A stretch of 27,383 nucleotides of DNA from 2-01-FULL-41-26 sp964587505 (GCA_964587505.1 CAZPLD010000006.1:1-27383); one strand, 5' to 3'; numbered from the stretch's first letter, positions 1-7,564 are shown. Notes: a model not told the origin generated them from the sequence alone. A program made the numbers and translations.

Positions 1-235
1 TCTTGAGAGAATCTTGGCTTAAGCTTGGTTTTGCCATAGCCAAAACCATTAAAGCCCCGGTAAGAGCCGACAGGCCCCATAGTTTCCCTTTTCCAAAAAT
101 AAAAGGGTATTTTGAGCCAAAAGTACGCTGGGGTCTTTTTATCAGTTTAATCGCGATGACAGCTAACCACAGAAAAAACAAGGGGACTAAAAGTATCAGC
201 AGATACAGAAAATCCGGCTCAAGGAAACGGATCAT
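1..235 (-). CDS. BatA/BatB-like VWA protein, N-terminal part (cut by window edge)
   Basis: An open frame starts with ATG at 233-235 and runs off the left edge after 78 codons. It begins MIRFLEPDFLYLLILLVPLF, a hydrophobic segment, followed by a basic stretch and a second hydrophobic segment (GLSALTGALMVLAMAKP). This start, an aromatic/Leu-rich first helix followed by a second helix ending in an Ala-Lys-Pro type motif, is typical of the aerotolerance proteins BatA/BatB, which carry a von Willebrand factor A domain after two membrane helices. The VWA domain itself would lie outside the window. Its start overlaps the stop of the upstream gene by 4 nt (ATGA), so the two are probably translationally coupled. 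Assignment rests on the N-terminus and on the MoxR/DUF58 context. Confidence 0.6.
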   Translation of the reverse strand, partial: MIRFLEPDFLYLLILLVPLFFLWLAVIAIKLIKRPQRTFGSKYPFIFGKGKLWGLSALTGALMVLAMAKPSLSQDSLK

Positions 236-942
236 GGCCTTTTTCTTGGTCCAGGCATGCCGGGTTCTTTTCCTGGTTCTTTACCGCCTGCTTTGTCTGG
301 CGGCGGCAAGACCGGCTCGGGATGAGTCTTTGGCGGTCCGAGAATATATTTCACGTTAGGCGTAGGACTCTTCAAAGCATCTCCGGCATTTTTCTTGTTA
401 GTAGCTAAATCGTAATTCCAGACGCGGTCGTAGCATTCAAGGTAAGGAACATCTGAGTCCAAGCAGTTTCTCAAGGCCTTTTCATAATCAGCGGCCACTT
501 CTGTCATAACAAAGTTGAGGGCTTCTTCAAAAGTCGCGCCCTTCTCCTGAAACTGAGCCTTCTTTTCTCTGAATTTAGCATTCCCATAAGGATATGCTCT
601 GGGATCATCTAATTTGTCTTTTAGATCATCCTGGACTTTTCTCCAGTCATGTATCAGATAGGCGTCGGCGACTTCATAAAAAGACGCATCTCTGAATAAA
701 TATTTATCGGCCAGCCATTGGACTTTCCATCTCCGGCTTAAGTCATAAAAGTAGTGAAGGCCGACAAGCTCCTTTTTCGCCATTTCGGCATCAGCAGATC
801 TGACATAAAAAGAAAACCTTTTTATGTTGTCGCTAAAATTAGCAAGAGTAAACAGGACAAGGCACACAGCTGCCGTAGTGAAAATAATTGAACTCAATGC
901 CCCAAAAAGAGCGATCCAGCTCGCAAAAGTTCTTTTCCGCAT
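232..942 (-). CDS. Unknown single-pass membrane protein within the MoxR/Bat cluster
   Basis: 236 residues. A basic N-terminus (MRKR) is followed by one membrane helix at about residues 8-35. A soluble, helix-rich region rich in Lys, Asp and aromatic residues follows (about 40-195), and the last 40 residues are Pro/Gly/Lys-rich and probably disordered (PEPVLPPPDKAGGKEPGKEP). I do not recognise the family. It lies between two VWA genes, where other bacteria often carry a TPR protein (BatC), but no TPR repeat is visible. It has its own promoter (-35/-10 at 1005-1010/982-987) and overlaps the next gene by ATGA, so it is co-expressed with the truncated BatA/B-like gene. An AAAGGA stretch lies about 12 nt before the ATG. 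Confidence 0.8.
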   Translation of the reverse strand: MRKRTFASWIALFGALSSIIFTTAAVCLVLFTLANFSDNIKRFSFYVRSADAEMAKKELVGLHYFYDLSRRWKVQWLADKYLFRDASFYEVADAYLIHDWRKVQDDLKDKLDDPRAYPYGNAKFREKKAQFQEKGATFEEALNFVMTEVAADYEKALRNCLDSDVPYLECYDRVWNYDLATNKKNAGDALKSPTPNVKYILGPPKTHPEPVLPPPDKAGGKEPGKEPGMPGPRKRP

Positions 943-981
943 AGTTTCGCTCGTCCTTTAATTGTGAAAGTTCTTGGCGTT

Positions 982-1010
982 AATATAAAACTAAAATTTA
1001 GCACTGTCAA
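982..1010 (-). promoter_or_regulatory. Promoter for the 232-942 gene
   Basis: Reading the minus strand: TTGACA (1005-1010), a 17-bp spacer, TATATT (982-987). This is close to the sigma-70 consensus and lies just behind the terminator of the preceding gene. The predicted start is near 975, giving a leader of about 33 nt. Confidence 0.7.
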
Positions 1011-1012
1011 AA

Positions 1013-1038
1013 ATTAAAAACCCCGTTACGAAACGGAG
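1013..1038 (-). terminator. Intrinsic terminator after the VWA gene
   Basis: On the minus strand a 7-bp stem, CTCCGTT / AACGGGG with loop TCGT and one G-U pair, is followed by TTTTTAATTTTTG. It lies directly after the stop of the 1040-2194 gene and separates it from the promoter at 982-1010. Confidence 0.65.
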
Positions 1039-1039
1039 T

Positions 1040-2194
1040 TTATGGATTCTCGTCATATCTTGCCATTAAGGAGCCGAGGGCCATGGCTAGGACCAACAGC
1101 ACAAATGCCACCATAAGCGGCCTCTGATAAATAAGGACTCTGAACAGGTGCCTTGTTACCGATATTGACGCTTTTTCCAGTTTGTTAATATCATGGTAAG
1201 CGTTCTCAAGACTCCTTCGGTCCTGAATATCGTAAACATGGCCGCCAAACTGCTGAACCCTAATTTTCAACAACTTGGCGTGTTCAAGACCTTTCAAATT
1301 CCCATACTGGCTTTCTCCAAGCACATTCGGCTTCATGTGCAGAAGGTATACTTTAATATTTCTTTTTTGGAGCTGCCGAAGCTGTTTTTCGGGGTCTGCT
1401 TCAACAGCGGCATCAGTTTCTATCAGTAGTCCCTTATGCTTAATCTTTTTATTCCCCTCTCTGTCAGAATATTTGATGATAGCGTCAAGGGCTAAATTAA
1501 GGTCGGTACCCCCCAAATCGCCAAACTCAACTCTATCTCGCGGAGCGATGATGTCGACGCGTTCGTCGTTTTCGTCATTTTCCGAAAAACCTGGATGGTC
1601 TTGCACGGTCATCACATATGGAGCATCTTCGGCTTCCATATACAAAATGTCATCGTCAATAATGAACTCCTCGCGAATATGGGGCCCGCTGGCAAAAAGC
1701 CAAAGTGAAACTCTGTCATTCTGTCCTTGACGCATATTTAAGAACTTTAGATATGCTTCCCGGCCAAGCTGGCCGGCAGACTTGCCGGTATTTTCAAATT
1801 CCCAGCCCTTTGAAGAAGAGACATCGATCAGGTCTATCCTTTCCCGCGACTCAACCAGTTGTTCTATCGTAGTTTTGGGTAAGTAGGGATTGGCTAAACT
1901 GATCAGCAGAAATAATGCGGACACGCTGTAAAGTATTTTGGGAATTAATAAAATCAACTTAGCCAACTTCCCTTGCTGATATTCTCTGGGAATGCTGTGT
2001 CCTGACACGATTTGGCTGAACTTATTGCACCCCCACAACAGCTTGTAAACCAGAGCCAGAACAAGAAAAAGGCCCGCTCCGAAAGCAAGGCCCAATGAAT
2101 TAAATCTGACAAGATTCAAAACATTCAAAGTGTCTAGAAAACTTATCAGGCCCGCTCTGACCAATTCCCAGACAAAAGACATGTTCTGGGACAT
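1040..2194 (-). CDS. Membrane-anchored von Willebrand factor A (Bat-type) protein
   Basis: 384 residues. Two N-terminal membrane helices (about 35-53 and 79-101) precede an extracytoplasmic or cytosolic VWA domain, and one C-terminal helix lies at about 356-378. The metal-ion-dependent adhesion site is recognisable: D124-V-S-S-S (DxSxS), T230 in GGTDLN, and D261 in LIETDA. The TM-TM-VWA-TM layout is that of BatA/BatB proteins, which act with MoxR AAA+ ATPases in the cell envelope. An acidic insertion (about 180-215, including DENDE) splits the domain between the first and second metal motifs. It follows the BatD-like gene with a 1-nt gap, so it is translated from the same transcript. The exact role is unknown; the family assignment is secure. 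Confidence 0.85.
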   Translation of the reverse strand: MSQNMSFVWELVRAGLISFLDTLNVLNLVRFNSLGLAFGAGLFLVLALVYKLLWGCNKFSQIVSGHSIPREYQQGKLAKLILLIPKILYSVSALFLLISLANPYLPKTTIEQLVESRERIDLIDVSSSKGWEFENTGKSAGQLGREAYLKFLNMRQGQNDRVSLWLFASGPHIREEFIIDDDILYMEAEDAPYVMTVQDHPGFSENDENDERVDIIAPRDRVEFGDLGGTDLNLALDAIIKYSDREGNKKIKHKGLLIETDAAVEADPEKQLRQLQKRNIKVYLLHMKPNVLGESQYGNLKGLEHAKLLKIRVQQFGGHVYDIQDRRSLENAYHDINKLEKASISVTRHLFRVLIYQRPLMVAFVLLVLAMALGSLMARYDENP

Positions 2195-2195
2195 A

Positions 2196-3302
2196 CTATT
2201 GCCTTCCCCTCGTTAAACGCTTAACAAAAGAAAGAAGTCTTTTGCTAAACTTGAAGCCGGAAACCGTCTCTCTTAACTCTGCAATTTCTTCGGCAGGATT
2301 CACAGAACATTTCCCTGAATCTATATCCTCTTGATAGCCCTTTAATCTTCGGGCCAAGTCAGTAAAGAATGCATACTTCCAGCCAATCTGCTTTACCTGC
2401 TTAGTATTAAGCCCGTTTAATTTGGCGTAAATTTCATTCTCGGACATTGAATCTTGAATTGTTCTCCGTAATTCAGCCAAAAGAAGAGTCCTGACTTCAA
2501 GACGAATCTTTGAAAGTTGCGGCTTGCTCTGTAGTTTTTTCAGTTCTCTCAAAAATTTCTTCCTGGCCTTTTTCGGTGGAAGAATGGGTTCCGTATCCAC
2601 GGTAGCCTCAACTTCTGTGGTTTCGGCTCCCGCTTCTTCCTGGTCAGTATCTTGAGATTTTCGGGTTTTTGTATTTCTGACAAATATAAATATAGTGACT
2701 ATCATCAGCAGTAACCCAATCCCCATTGCGAAATATGCCCACCACCGCAACACCGCGCCATCCGCTACCGGCGGAACAAATTTTTGTTCGTCCCGGATAT
2801 CAAGAGGGGTCGGAGGAGGGGGCGGCACAACAGAAGTAACATAGCCAACCGCAACCTCATCGGTTTCACGTTTTTGCGGCTCTTTATTTTCTTTGGCTTC
2901 TTCTTCGGTTACGCCCGCCTTTTTCTCAACCCAGATGAAGTCAAACGACGGGATTTTGTATTCACCTTTTTCCGACTGAAGAACTCTGAAGGTATAGGTA
3001 AACTCCCAGACATTTACAAAGCCGAGGTCGTAGTTTTCAGACCTTTCGAACGGATTTTTGTTAATCTGAAGGCTGATGACCTCAACCTTTTCAAGCGCAA
3101 TACTGCCCGGTTGCATTTGAGCTTCATCAATAACAACTGTATCGAAAAATTCAGCCCGGTAAGTGATCTTGAAAGGTTCCCCGCTTCTGACGACGCTGGG
3201 AGTCGGCTTGCCGGTTTTAATGACAATTGGGGAAAATTCCGCACTCAAAGCCGGTGTAGCAATCAGCAAAACGAATGCGCAAGCAAGGAGCTTATATCGC
3301 AT
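2196..3302 (-). CDS. BatD-like exported protein with one membrane helix
   Basis: 368 residues. Signal peptide at 1-21 (LLACAFVLLIATPALSA), then a beta-rich domain (22-160) of the kind found in BatD/oxygen-tolerance proteins, a Pro-rich linker (PPPPPTP, about 160-166), a membrane helix at about 187-209, and a basic, helical cytoplasmic tail (about 240-368). The layout, signal peptide plus beta domain plus single TM plus cytosolic tail, and the position beside VWA, DUF58 and MoxR genes support the call. Sequence similarity to BatD was judged by eye only; a DUF4381-like role is the alternative. It is the first gene of its own transcript, with an AAAGG site 8 nt before the ATG. Confidence 0.6.
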   Translation of the reverse strand: MRYKLLACAFVLLIATPALSAEFSPIVIKTGKPTPSVVRSGEPFKITYRAEFFDTVVIDEAQMQPGSIALEKVEVISLQINKNPFERSENYDLGFVNVWEFTYTFRVLQSEKGEYKIPSFDFIWVEKKAGVTEEEAKENKEPQKRETDEVAVGYVTSVVPPPPPTPLDIRDEQKFVPPVADGAVLRWWAYFAMGIGLLLMIVTIFIFVRNTKTRKSQDTDQEEAGAETTEVEATVDTEPILPPKKARKKFLRELKKLQSKPQLSKIRLEVRTLLLAELRRTIQDSMSENEIYAKLNGLNTKQVKQIGWKYAFFTDLARRLKGYQEDIDSGKCSVNPAEEIAELRETVSGFKFSKRLLSFVKRLTRGRQ

Positions 3303-3337
3303 TTTATCGCCTTTAAAATGTAAAGGTTCTTGCGGAG

Positions 3338-3366
3338 ATAATATAACATATAATCCCCCACGACAA
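3338..3366 (-). promoter_or_regulatory. Promoter for the BatD-like / VWA transcript
   Basis: Minus strand: TTGTCG (3361-3366), a 17-bp spacer, TATTAT (3338-3343). The predicted start is near 3331, giving a 29-nt leader before the ATG at 3302. Confidence 0.65.
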
Positions 3367-3382
3367 GACTGCGGGATTATAG

Positions 3383-3442
3383 TTCGTCTTCACTCGGACA
3401 CTATGGACGAGATTACTCGTCCATATGCTCCTCGCTAGACGA
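3383..3442. repeat. Palindromic intergenic element
   Basis: A perfect 9-bp inverted repeat (ATGGACGAG, 3403-3411; CTCGTCCAT, 3416-3424) with a 4-nt loop. Outer arms TTCGTC (3383-3388) and GACGAA (3437-3442) are also inverted. It lies between the tandem terminators of the DUF58 gene and the promoter of the BatD-like gene and has no T-run, so it is not a normal terminator. Its words GAGGAGCA and GACGAG (minus strand) recur in the 9816-9986 interval. Confidence 0.55.
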
Positions 3443-3447
3443 AATAA

Positions 3448-3468
3448 AAACCGCCCCGTAAAGGGCGA
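3448..3468 (-). terminator. Second terminator after the DUF58 gene
   Basis: Minus strand: CGCCC TTTACG GGGCG stem-loop followed by GTTTTTATTTC. It sits immediately behind the first terminator (3475-3498), giving a tandem stop between moxR-DUF58 and the BatD-like gene. Confidence 0.6.
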
Positions 3469-3474
3469 CGGTAA

Positions 3475-3498
3475 CAAAAACCGGGCCCTTAAGCCCGG
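3475..3498 (-). terminator. Terminator overlapping the DUF58 stop codon
   Basis: Minus strand: CCGGGC TTAAGG GCCCGG stem followed by TTTTTGTTAC. The TAA stop of the DUF58 gene lies in the loop, so coding ends inside the hairpin. Confidence 0.7.
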
Positions 3499-4421
3499 AA
3501 AGATTCTTCTCTCCCAATAAAAAATCTATAAAGTCTCTGAAAATGCTTGCCGTACTCCAAAACTATTGAGTCAATTCTTAACTCTTTCAAATCTTCATTT
3601 CTCATATTTGTTCTTGCTTGTCTGATTTCATAACCAATTTTCTCTAATTTTTTTTGGGCAACCACTAACTGTTCGCCGTCTTCTATATTCTCGATCCTGA
3701 TAGAACCTGGTCCCTTATTGATTGTAAACTCCAGCGGATCGTCTAGAAAAACAAATACGACTTCATTCCGGCCTGCAACGTCCTGCAAAACCGGTGATTT
3801 TACAACTTCTTCTATACCTATAAAGTCGGAGATTACAATGAGGAGACATTGCTTGTTGGCATATTTCCTCGAGAAAAAATCAAAAACGTTATGAAAGTTT
3901 GTTGCATGCTTAGTAAGTTTGCCTTTGCTGTCTTCCGTAAGACCTTCAAAAAAACTATAAACTTCTCCTATCAGATAATATAGTTGGCCTTCTCCAACTC
4001 GAGGTTCTTCATCAAAAATAATATTTTCAGCAAAACCTATCAGTCCCATTGGGTCTTGGGCATGGTGACAAGATAGACCAATATCTCCCAACCCCTCAAG
4101 AAGCATTCTCTCTTTATTTTGAGCACTCACTCCAAAAAGCATTGAGGTCGACATGTCCGCCATAACTACAACCGGGAACTCTTTGGCAACTCTCGATTCT
4201 CTTACATAAACCCTGCGTTTATAATCTATTGAGCGCCAATCAACTTGAGATAAAGAATGAACTTGGGGATCATATTCCACCACCCGGTCAAAATCATGGC
4301 CGTCACCCCGAAACTGACTTCTATGCTCTCCGAATTTATTACTTTTTGAAAAATCTTCAACCGGCAGAGTGTTGGCTACTCTATAAATACTTGCAAAAAT
4401 ATCATCAAGAGTAAAAGTCAT
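3489..4421 (-). CDS. DUF58 (VWA-like) protein, MoxR partner
   Basis: 310 residues from the ATG. DUF58 proteins contain a degenerate VWA fold and are nearly always encoded next to MoxR ATPases. The family hallmark is present at about residues 55-75 (VDWRSIDYKRRVYVRE, equivalent to the usual R-x-IDW-x-A-x-R-x-x-V-K-E), followed by the metal motif D89-M-S-T-S. No membrane helix is visible, so this copy is probably cytosolic. The ATG at 4419-4421 overlaps the moxR stop by one base (TGATG); a GTG one codon earlier could also serve. It is the last gene of the moxR transcript, ending inside a terminator hairpin. Confidence 0.88.
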   Translation of the reverse strand: MTFTLDDIFASIYRVANTLPVEDFSKSNKFGEHRSQFRGDGHDFDRVVEYDPQVHSLSQVDWRSIDYKRRVYVRESRVAKEFPVVVMADMSTSMLFGVSAQNKERMLLEGLGDIGLSCHHAQDPMGLIGFAENIIFDEEPRVGEGQLYYLIGEVYSFFEGLTEDSKGKLTKHATNFHNVFDFFSRKYANKQCLLIVISDFIGIEEVVKSPVLQDVAGRNEVVFVFLDDPLEFTINKGPGSIRIENIEDGEQLVVAQKKLEKIGYEIRQARTNMRNEDLKELRIDSIVLEYGKHFQRLYRFFIGREESFRA

Positions 4422-5572
4422 CACGGCATTGGTGTCAGACGTAAAATCTCTTCAACAACATCATGCTGCTTAATATTGCGTCCTCGTGCAAGCGGTTTAA
4501 GCATTATTCTGTGGGGCATAACCAACCGGGCCATGTCTTTAATATCATCAACAGAGATATGATCTTGGTCTCTGAAAAAAGCCAGAGTCCTTGCTGCTGC
4601 CTCAAAGTGAAAATTGGCACGCACAGACAAACCCGCTTTCACATAGTTATCGACGAATTTTTTTAATTCGGCTGGAGCACATATCCTTCTGTCTTCCTTA
4701 TCCTGCCTGTCTCTCGGTCTTGAATTTTCCATCAAACGTTGTACTAACTCATCGGCCCGATCGTCAGGAAGTTTATTAATTGGCCTCACATACCTGATAA
4801 TAAAATTGGTCATGTCATATATTTCTTCCAGATTAGTAACTTTTTGTACCCGCGGACTGGTGTTTTCATCGTGGGGATTATAAACACTGGTTAAACGGAC
4901 CTTTTTTTCGTCTTCTCTTTTGGGACGCTTAATTGCACGACAAGTGGTAAATCTATCAAGTTGAGCTTCGGGAATTGGGTAAGTTCCCTCTTGTTCAAAA
5001 GGATTGCCGGTACCGATAATCCAGGAAATCATTCTGTGTTCTTCGGGATCTTCCGTGATAGGAACCAGACGTTTTACTTTACTAACGATTCTTTTGAGAA
5101 TCGTGTCCATTCGACTTGCAATGGCAACTCTTTCTTCCATAACTTGAAGAAGAGAGGCTTGGGTTTTTGGATGGCCTCGACTAATCTCATCGGCCAAAAT
5201 AATATGAGACGAACAGACCGGGCCATCAGCAAAATAGAATGAGCCTGATGATGGATCATAGATATCAGCACCAATAAGATCGCTTACCTTCATTTCCGGA
5301 TTAAAAGGCACAAAAGAGAACTTGCCGTCAATAGAACTGGCAATCGTAACAGCAGAATCGGTCTTGCCTGCTCCGGGTTCAGCCATTAGCAGTGTAGGCG
5401 GTTTGCCTATTCTTTTCCGGCCATTTTCCGAGTAAGGAACTCCGGTTAAAATGTCTCTAATCAGCTCTTCTCCGGTTTCGTCGATACCAATAAGAATTTT
5501 TCTGTATTCCGCCATAATCTTGTCTCTCTTATCAAAAACAAATTCCTTGGTAATCTCTTCTTTCTTCGCCAT
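4421..5572 (-). CDS. MoxR-family AAA+ ATPase
   Basis: 383 residues. Walker A is AEPGAGKT (64-71), Walker B is IILADE (124-129), sensor-1 region GTGNP (about N190), followed by EAQLDRF with the Arg at 207. The C-terminal helical lid covers about 255-380. MoxR ATPases act like chaperones that assemble or activate VWA-domain proteins, and all the expected partners lie downstream. The family is usually about 320-350 residues; this copy has an extra charged N-terminus and a longer stretch around 155-182 between Walker B and sensor 1. It has its own strong promoter (5607-5635) and an AGAGG ribosome site 5 nt before ATG, and is coupled to the DUF58 gene by TGATG. Confidence 0.93.
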   Translation of the reverse strand: MAKKEEITKEFVFDKRDKIMAEYRKILIGIDETGEELIRDILTGVPYSENGRKRIGKPPTLLMAEPGAGKTDSAVTIASSIDGKFSFVPFNPEMKVSDLIGADIYDPSSGSFYFADGPVCSSHIILADEISRGHPKTQASLLQVMEERVAIASRMDTILKRIVSKVKRLVPITEDPEEHRMISWIIGTGNPFEQEGTYPIPEAQLDRFTTCRAIKRPKREDEKKVRLTSVYNPHDENTSPRVQKVTNLEEIYDMTNFIIRYVRPINKLPDDRADELVQRLMENSRPRDRQDKEDRRICAPAELKKFVDNYVKAGLSVRANFHFEAAARTLAFFRDQDHISVDDIKDMARLVMPHRIMLKPLARGRNIKQHDVVEEILRLTPMP

Positions 5573-5606
5573 TTTCGCCTCTCAATTTTCAACGTACTTG
5601 TTCAAG

Positions 5607-5635
5607 AGAATACTGAAAATATCGAAATAAGTCAA
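5607..5635 (-). promoter_or_regulatory. Promoter for moxR-DUF58
   Basis: Minus strand: TTGACT (5630-5635), 17-bp spacer, TATTCT (5607-5612). The predicted start is near 5600, giving a 28-nt leader containing GAGAGG before the ATG. Confidence 0.7.
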
Positions 5636-5639
5636 TCGA

Positions 5640-5685
5640 TTCGGCAAGCTCACGATTGATCCTGAGTTTATCGAATGGATCAATC
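5640..5685. repeat. Degenerate inverted CCTGAGC/TCGAA-type repeat
   Basis: TTCGGCAAGCTCACG (5640-5654) and CCTGAGTTTATCGAATGG (5661-5678) are diverged, oppositely oriented copies of the common TTCGACAAGCTCAGG / CCTGAGCTTGTCGAA repeat. An additional perfect 9-bp inverted repeat (GATTGATCC 5654-5662, GGATCAATC 5677-5685) encloses the second copy. It lies between the moxR promoter and the next gene's terminator. Confidence 0.6.
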
Positions 5686-5726
5686 AAAAACCCCGCTCTT
5701 TCTTGGAGTTTATAGAAAGAGCGGGG
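5684..5726 (-). terminator. Strong terminator after the lipoprotein protease gene
   Basis: A perfect 13-bp stem (CCCCGCTCTTTCT 5691-5703; AGAAAGAGCGGGG 5714-5726) with a 10-nt loop, followed on the minus strand by TTTTTGATT. It lies 7 bp after the stop of the 5733-6674 gene. Confidence 0.85.
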
Positions 5727-5732
5727 TCAAAG

Positions 5733-6674
5733 TCATCTTACCTGTCTCGCATAATCATAGAGGTCTTTTACCGAATAGATAGGGGTTATCATTATGGTAT
5801 CAGAAACGACTACAGGAACTGAGTCTTTTTTAAGATAGCCTCTTTTGTCATATTCCAACCTCTCTGGCATTTCGGCTGTTACAATTCCCACCGCTTCAAC
5901 TACGCCTTGTTCATTAACTCTAACTGCCACTCCGCCGCTTAGTCCGGCAAAAGAAAATTTGTGGTTTCTTGAAGTAACAACCTCGATGTATTCGTTTGTT
6001 TTAAATTTAATTTCATCCGAAGGATCCGGTTCTTGGCCTCCTATTTTAATATGCTCATCGAGCTTAACTACCGTAGCCTCCAAACTATCAAAGACAATTT
6101 CTCTCTGCCTCAAAGGATCGGCTTCCCTTAACCCATAAAAGGTTCTCAAGATCGGCACTATCATATCCCTAAGGCCATCGGCCATGTTAGATTTTGTAAT
6201 TTCAGAAGGGTGGGGGTGAAATCCTTGGACAAAGACCTTGTCACCAACCTTTAGTTTTGTGGTCGCTATTTTATAGGGCGCTAATAATTCCGTAGTGTCA
6301 ATCGGTTCAAGTGTCTTTAAAAGTACCGCATCTCTCAATGGCGGAACACGGTCAACGAAACAAGTATAGACCCTGCTGCCCAAAAATATTTTACATTCAC
6401 TAGTGCCCAACTCTATAATGCTGTTCATAAGAGCACCCGTAACGTGTTTGGCACTAAACTGTACTCCCCTGCTGCCGTCAATAAGCCACCCCGAACCCAT
6501 AACTCTGGGCTTACCGCCCCATTCAATCACTATAAGTGAAACAGGGACATTCAGGCCTCCGGGGAAACGTCCTTCTTTACGATAAATATTCTCTGCCGGA
6601 GGCGGACCGCAACTAATAGCTAATAGCAGACAGCCCACAAACCACAGCAAGAGTCTTTTGCTATTTTTTACCAT
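5733..6674 (-). CDS. Trypsin-fold (S1-type) serine protease-like lipoprotein
   Basis: 313 residues. N-terminal signal with a lipobox-like LAIS-C22 followed by GPPP, so probably a lipid-anchored exported protein. The chymotrypsin-fold landmarks are in order: GSGWLID (60-66) and AKH77V around the catalytic His, DAVLLK with Asp115, and GLS246GG with the catalytic Ser. The Ser motif is GLSGG instead of the usual GNSGG, and His lies in SAKHV instead of TAAHV, so activity is likely but not certain. About 90 extra residues separate Asp and Ser. It overlaps the metallopeptidase gene upstream by 7 nt, showing a two-gene operon of two exported peptidase-like proteins, and ends at a strong terminator. 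Confidence 0.75.
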   Translation of the reverse strand: MVKNSKRLLLWFVGCLLLAISCGPPPAENIYRKEGRFPGGLNVPVSLIVIEWGGKPRVMGSGWLIDGSRGVQFSAKHVTGALMNSIIELGTSECKIFLGSRVYTCFVDRVPPLRDAVLLKTLEPIDTTELLAPYKIATTKLKVGDKVFVQGFHPHPSEITKSNMADGLRDMIVPILRTFYGLREADPLRQREIVFDSLEATVVKLDEHIKIGGQEPDPSDEIKFKTNEYIEVVTSRNHKFSFAGLSGGVAVRVNEQGVVEAVGIVTAEMPERLEYDKRGYLKKDSVPVVVSDTIMITPIYSVKDLYDYARQVR

Positions 6675-7471
6675 CTTACTGCCAGTCGTGATTTAACGGA
6701 ATTGGGTAAAGGATATTCCGACTTGTACTCCTTGCCAAGAATTTTCTTTATAACCAAATAATGCAGAGGGAAGTTTGTCTTAAGATATTCAGGCCACATA
6801 ACATATAGAGCAAACGTATCGGCAAAGTCCTCTGCTCGGCCCATTTCCCGACCATAAAGAGTCGACTCGTCTTCTAAAACACCCTTTAGATCCCAGTGAA
6901 TATAGAAGGTTGATTCGAGAATTAGCATTCTCCGCTTTGTATCCCAGGCCCAAAATGCTTCGCCTCCCGACTCAAAATGATAAGTATTGAGAATAATCAG
7001 TTCACCTCCAAAACTATACAAGTGGCTAATTTCATGCAATGCAACATAAACCCTTTCCGCTTCAGTAAAGCCATTTTGGTTGAATGGTTCCCATATCATC
7101 CAGTCCGGTTTTTCTTTGCTGGGAGTAAGATTTATCAGGCCAGGGTTTCCGGTTACCCAGTCCCATGAATCAGCTCGGAATTCCCACTCCGTTATCCCTA
7201 TGCTCTCAATAAAACTTTTGGGAAGTATCATCGCCGCTTTTTTGATAGACCTCGCCCAAGCTTCCACGCCAAACGTGCGATATCGCTTCAATCTACCAGG
7301 GTCTGAAGGGCGAATAATCCTAATATATTTGAGGTTGCCGGTCTCATATACAAATTGTCTATCAATTGGTTGTCGTAATTCTACTGAAGCAGTTTGCGCG
7401 TAAACTTCTGAAGTTAAACTTAGTAATACAAAAATGGTGGCGGTAACTACCACTCCAGTTCCAGTTTTCAT
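6668..7471 (-). CDS. Exported HExxH zinc metallopeptidase-like protein
   Basis: 267 residues. A signal peptide (1-25, ending EVYA before QT) directs export; no lipobox. H146-E-I-S-H150 is a zinc-binding HExxH motif inside a helix (YVALHEISHLYSF), and a later acidic helix, AEDFADTFALYVMWPE (from about 213), offers Glu214/Asp215/Asp218 as the third ligand, as in gluzincin/M-type small peptidases. No family name is assignable by eye. It is the first gene of an operon with the serine-protease lipoprotein. Promoter TTGACA-17-TTAAAT lies at 7507-7535 and an AGAGG stretch precedes the ATG. Confidence 0.7.
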   Translation of the reverse strand: MKTGTGVVVTATIFVLLSLTSEVYAQTASVELRQPIDRQFVYETGNLKYIRIIRPSDPGRLKRYRTFGVEAWARSIKKAAMILPKSFIESIGITEWEFRADSWDWVTGNPGLINLTPSKEKPDWMIWEPFNQNGFTEAERVYVALHEISHLYSFGGELIILNTYHFESGGEAFWAWDTKRRMLILESTFYIHWDLKGVLEDESTLYGREMGRAEDFADTFALYVMWPEYLKTNFPLHYLVIKKILGKEYKSEYPLPNSVKSRLAVRW

Positions 7472-7506
7472 GTCTTTTCTACCTCTCTGTCAAAGTACTT
7501 ATCGAG

Positions 7507-7535
7507 ATTTAATCAAATCAGTCAGTCATTGTCAA
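7507..7535 (-). promoter_or_regulatory. Promoter for the exported peptidase operon
   Basis: Minus strand: TTGACA (7530-7535), 17-bp spacer, TTAAAT (7507-7512). Its -35 box overlaps the -35 box of the divergent uvrC promoter (7529-7534) by five bases, so the two may compete for polymerase. Confidence 0.6.
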
Positions 7536-7556
7536 ATAAGATTTTTATTATATAAT
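7529..7556 (+). promoter_or_regulatory. uvrC promoter, apparently leaderless
   Basis: TTGTCA (7529-7534), 16-bp spacer, TATAAT (7551-7556). The expected transcription start is near 7563 and the ATG is at 7565, leaving about 2 nt of leader and no room for a ribosome-binding site. Confidence 0.7.
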
Positions 7557-7564
7557 AATAGACC

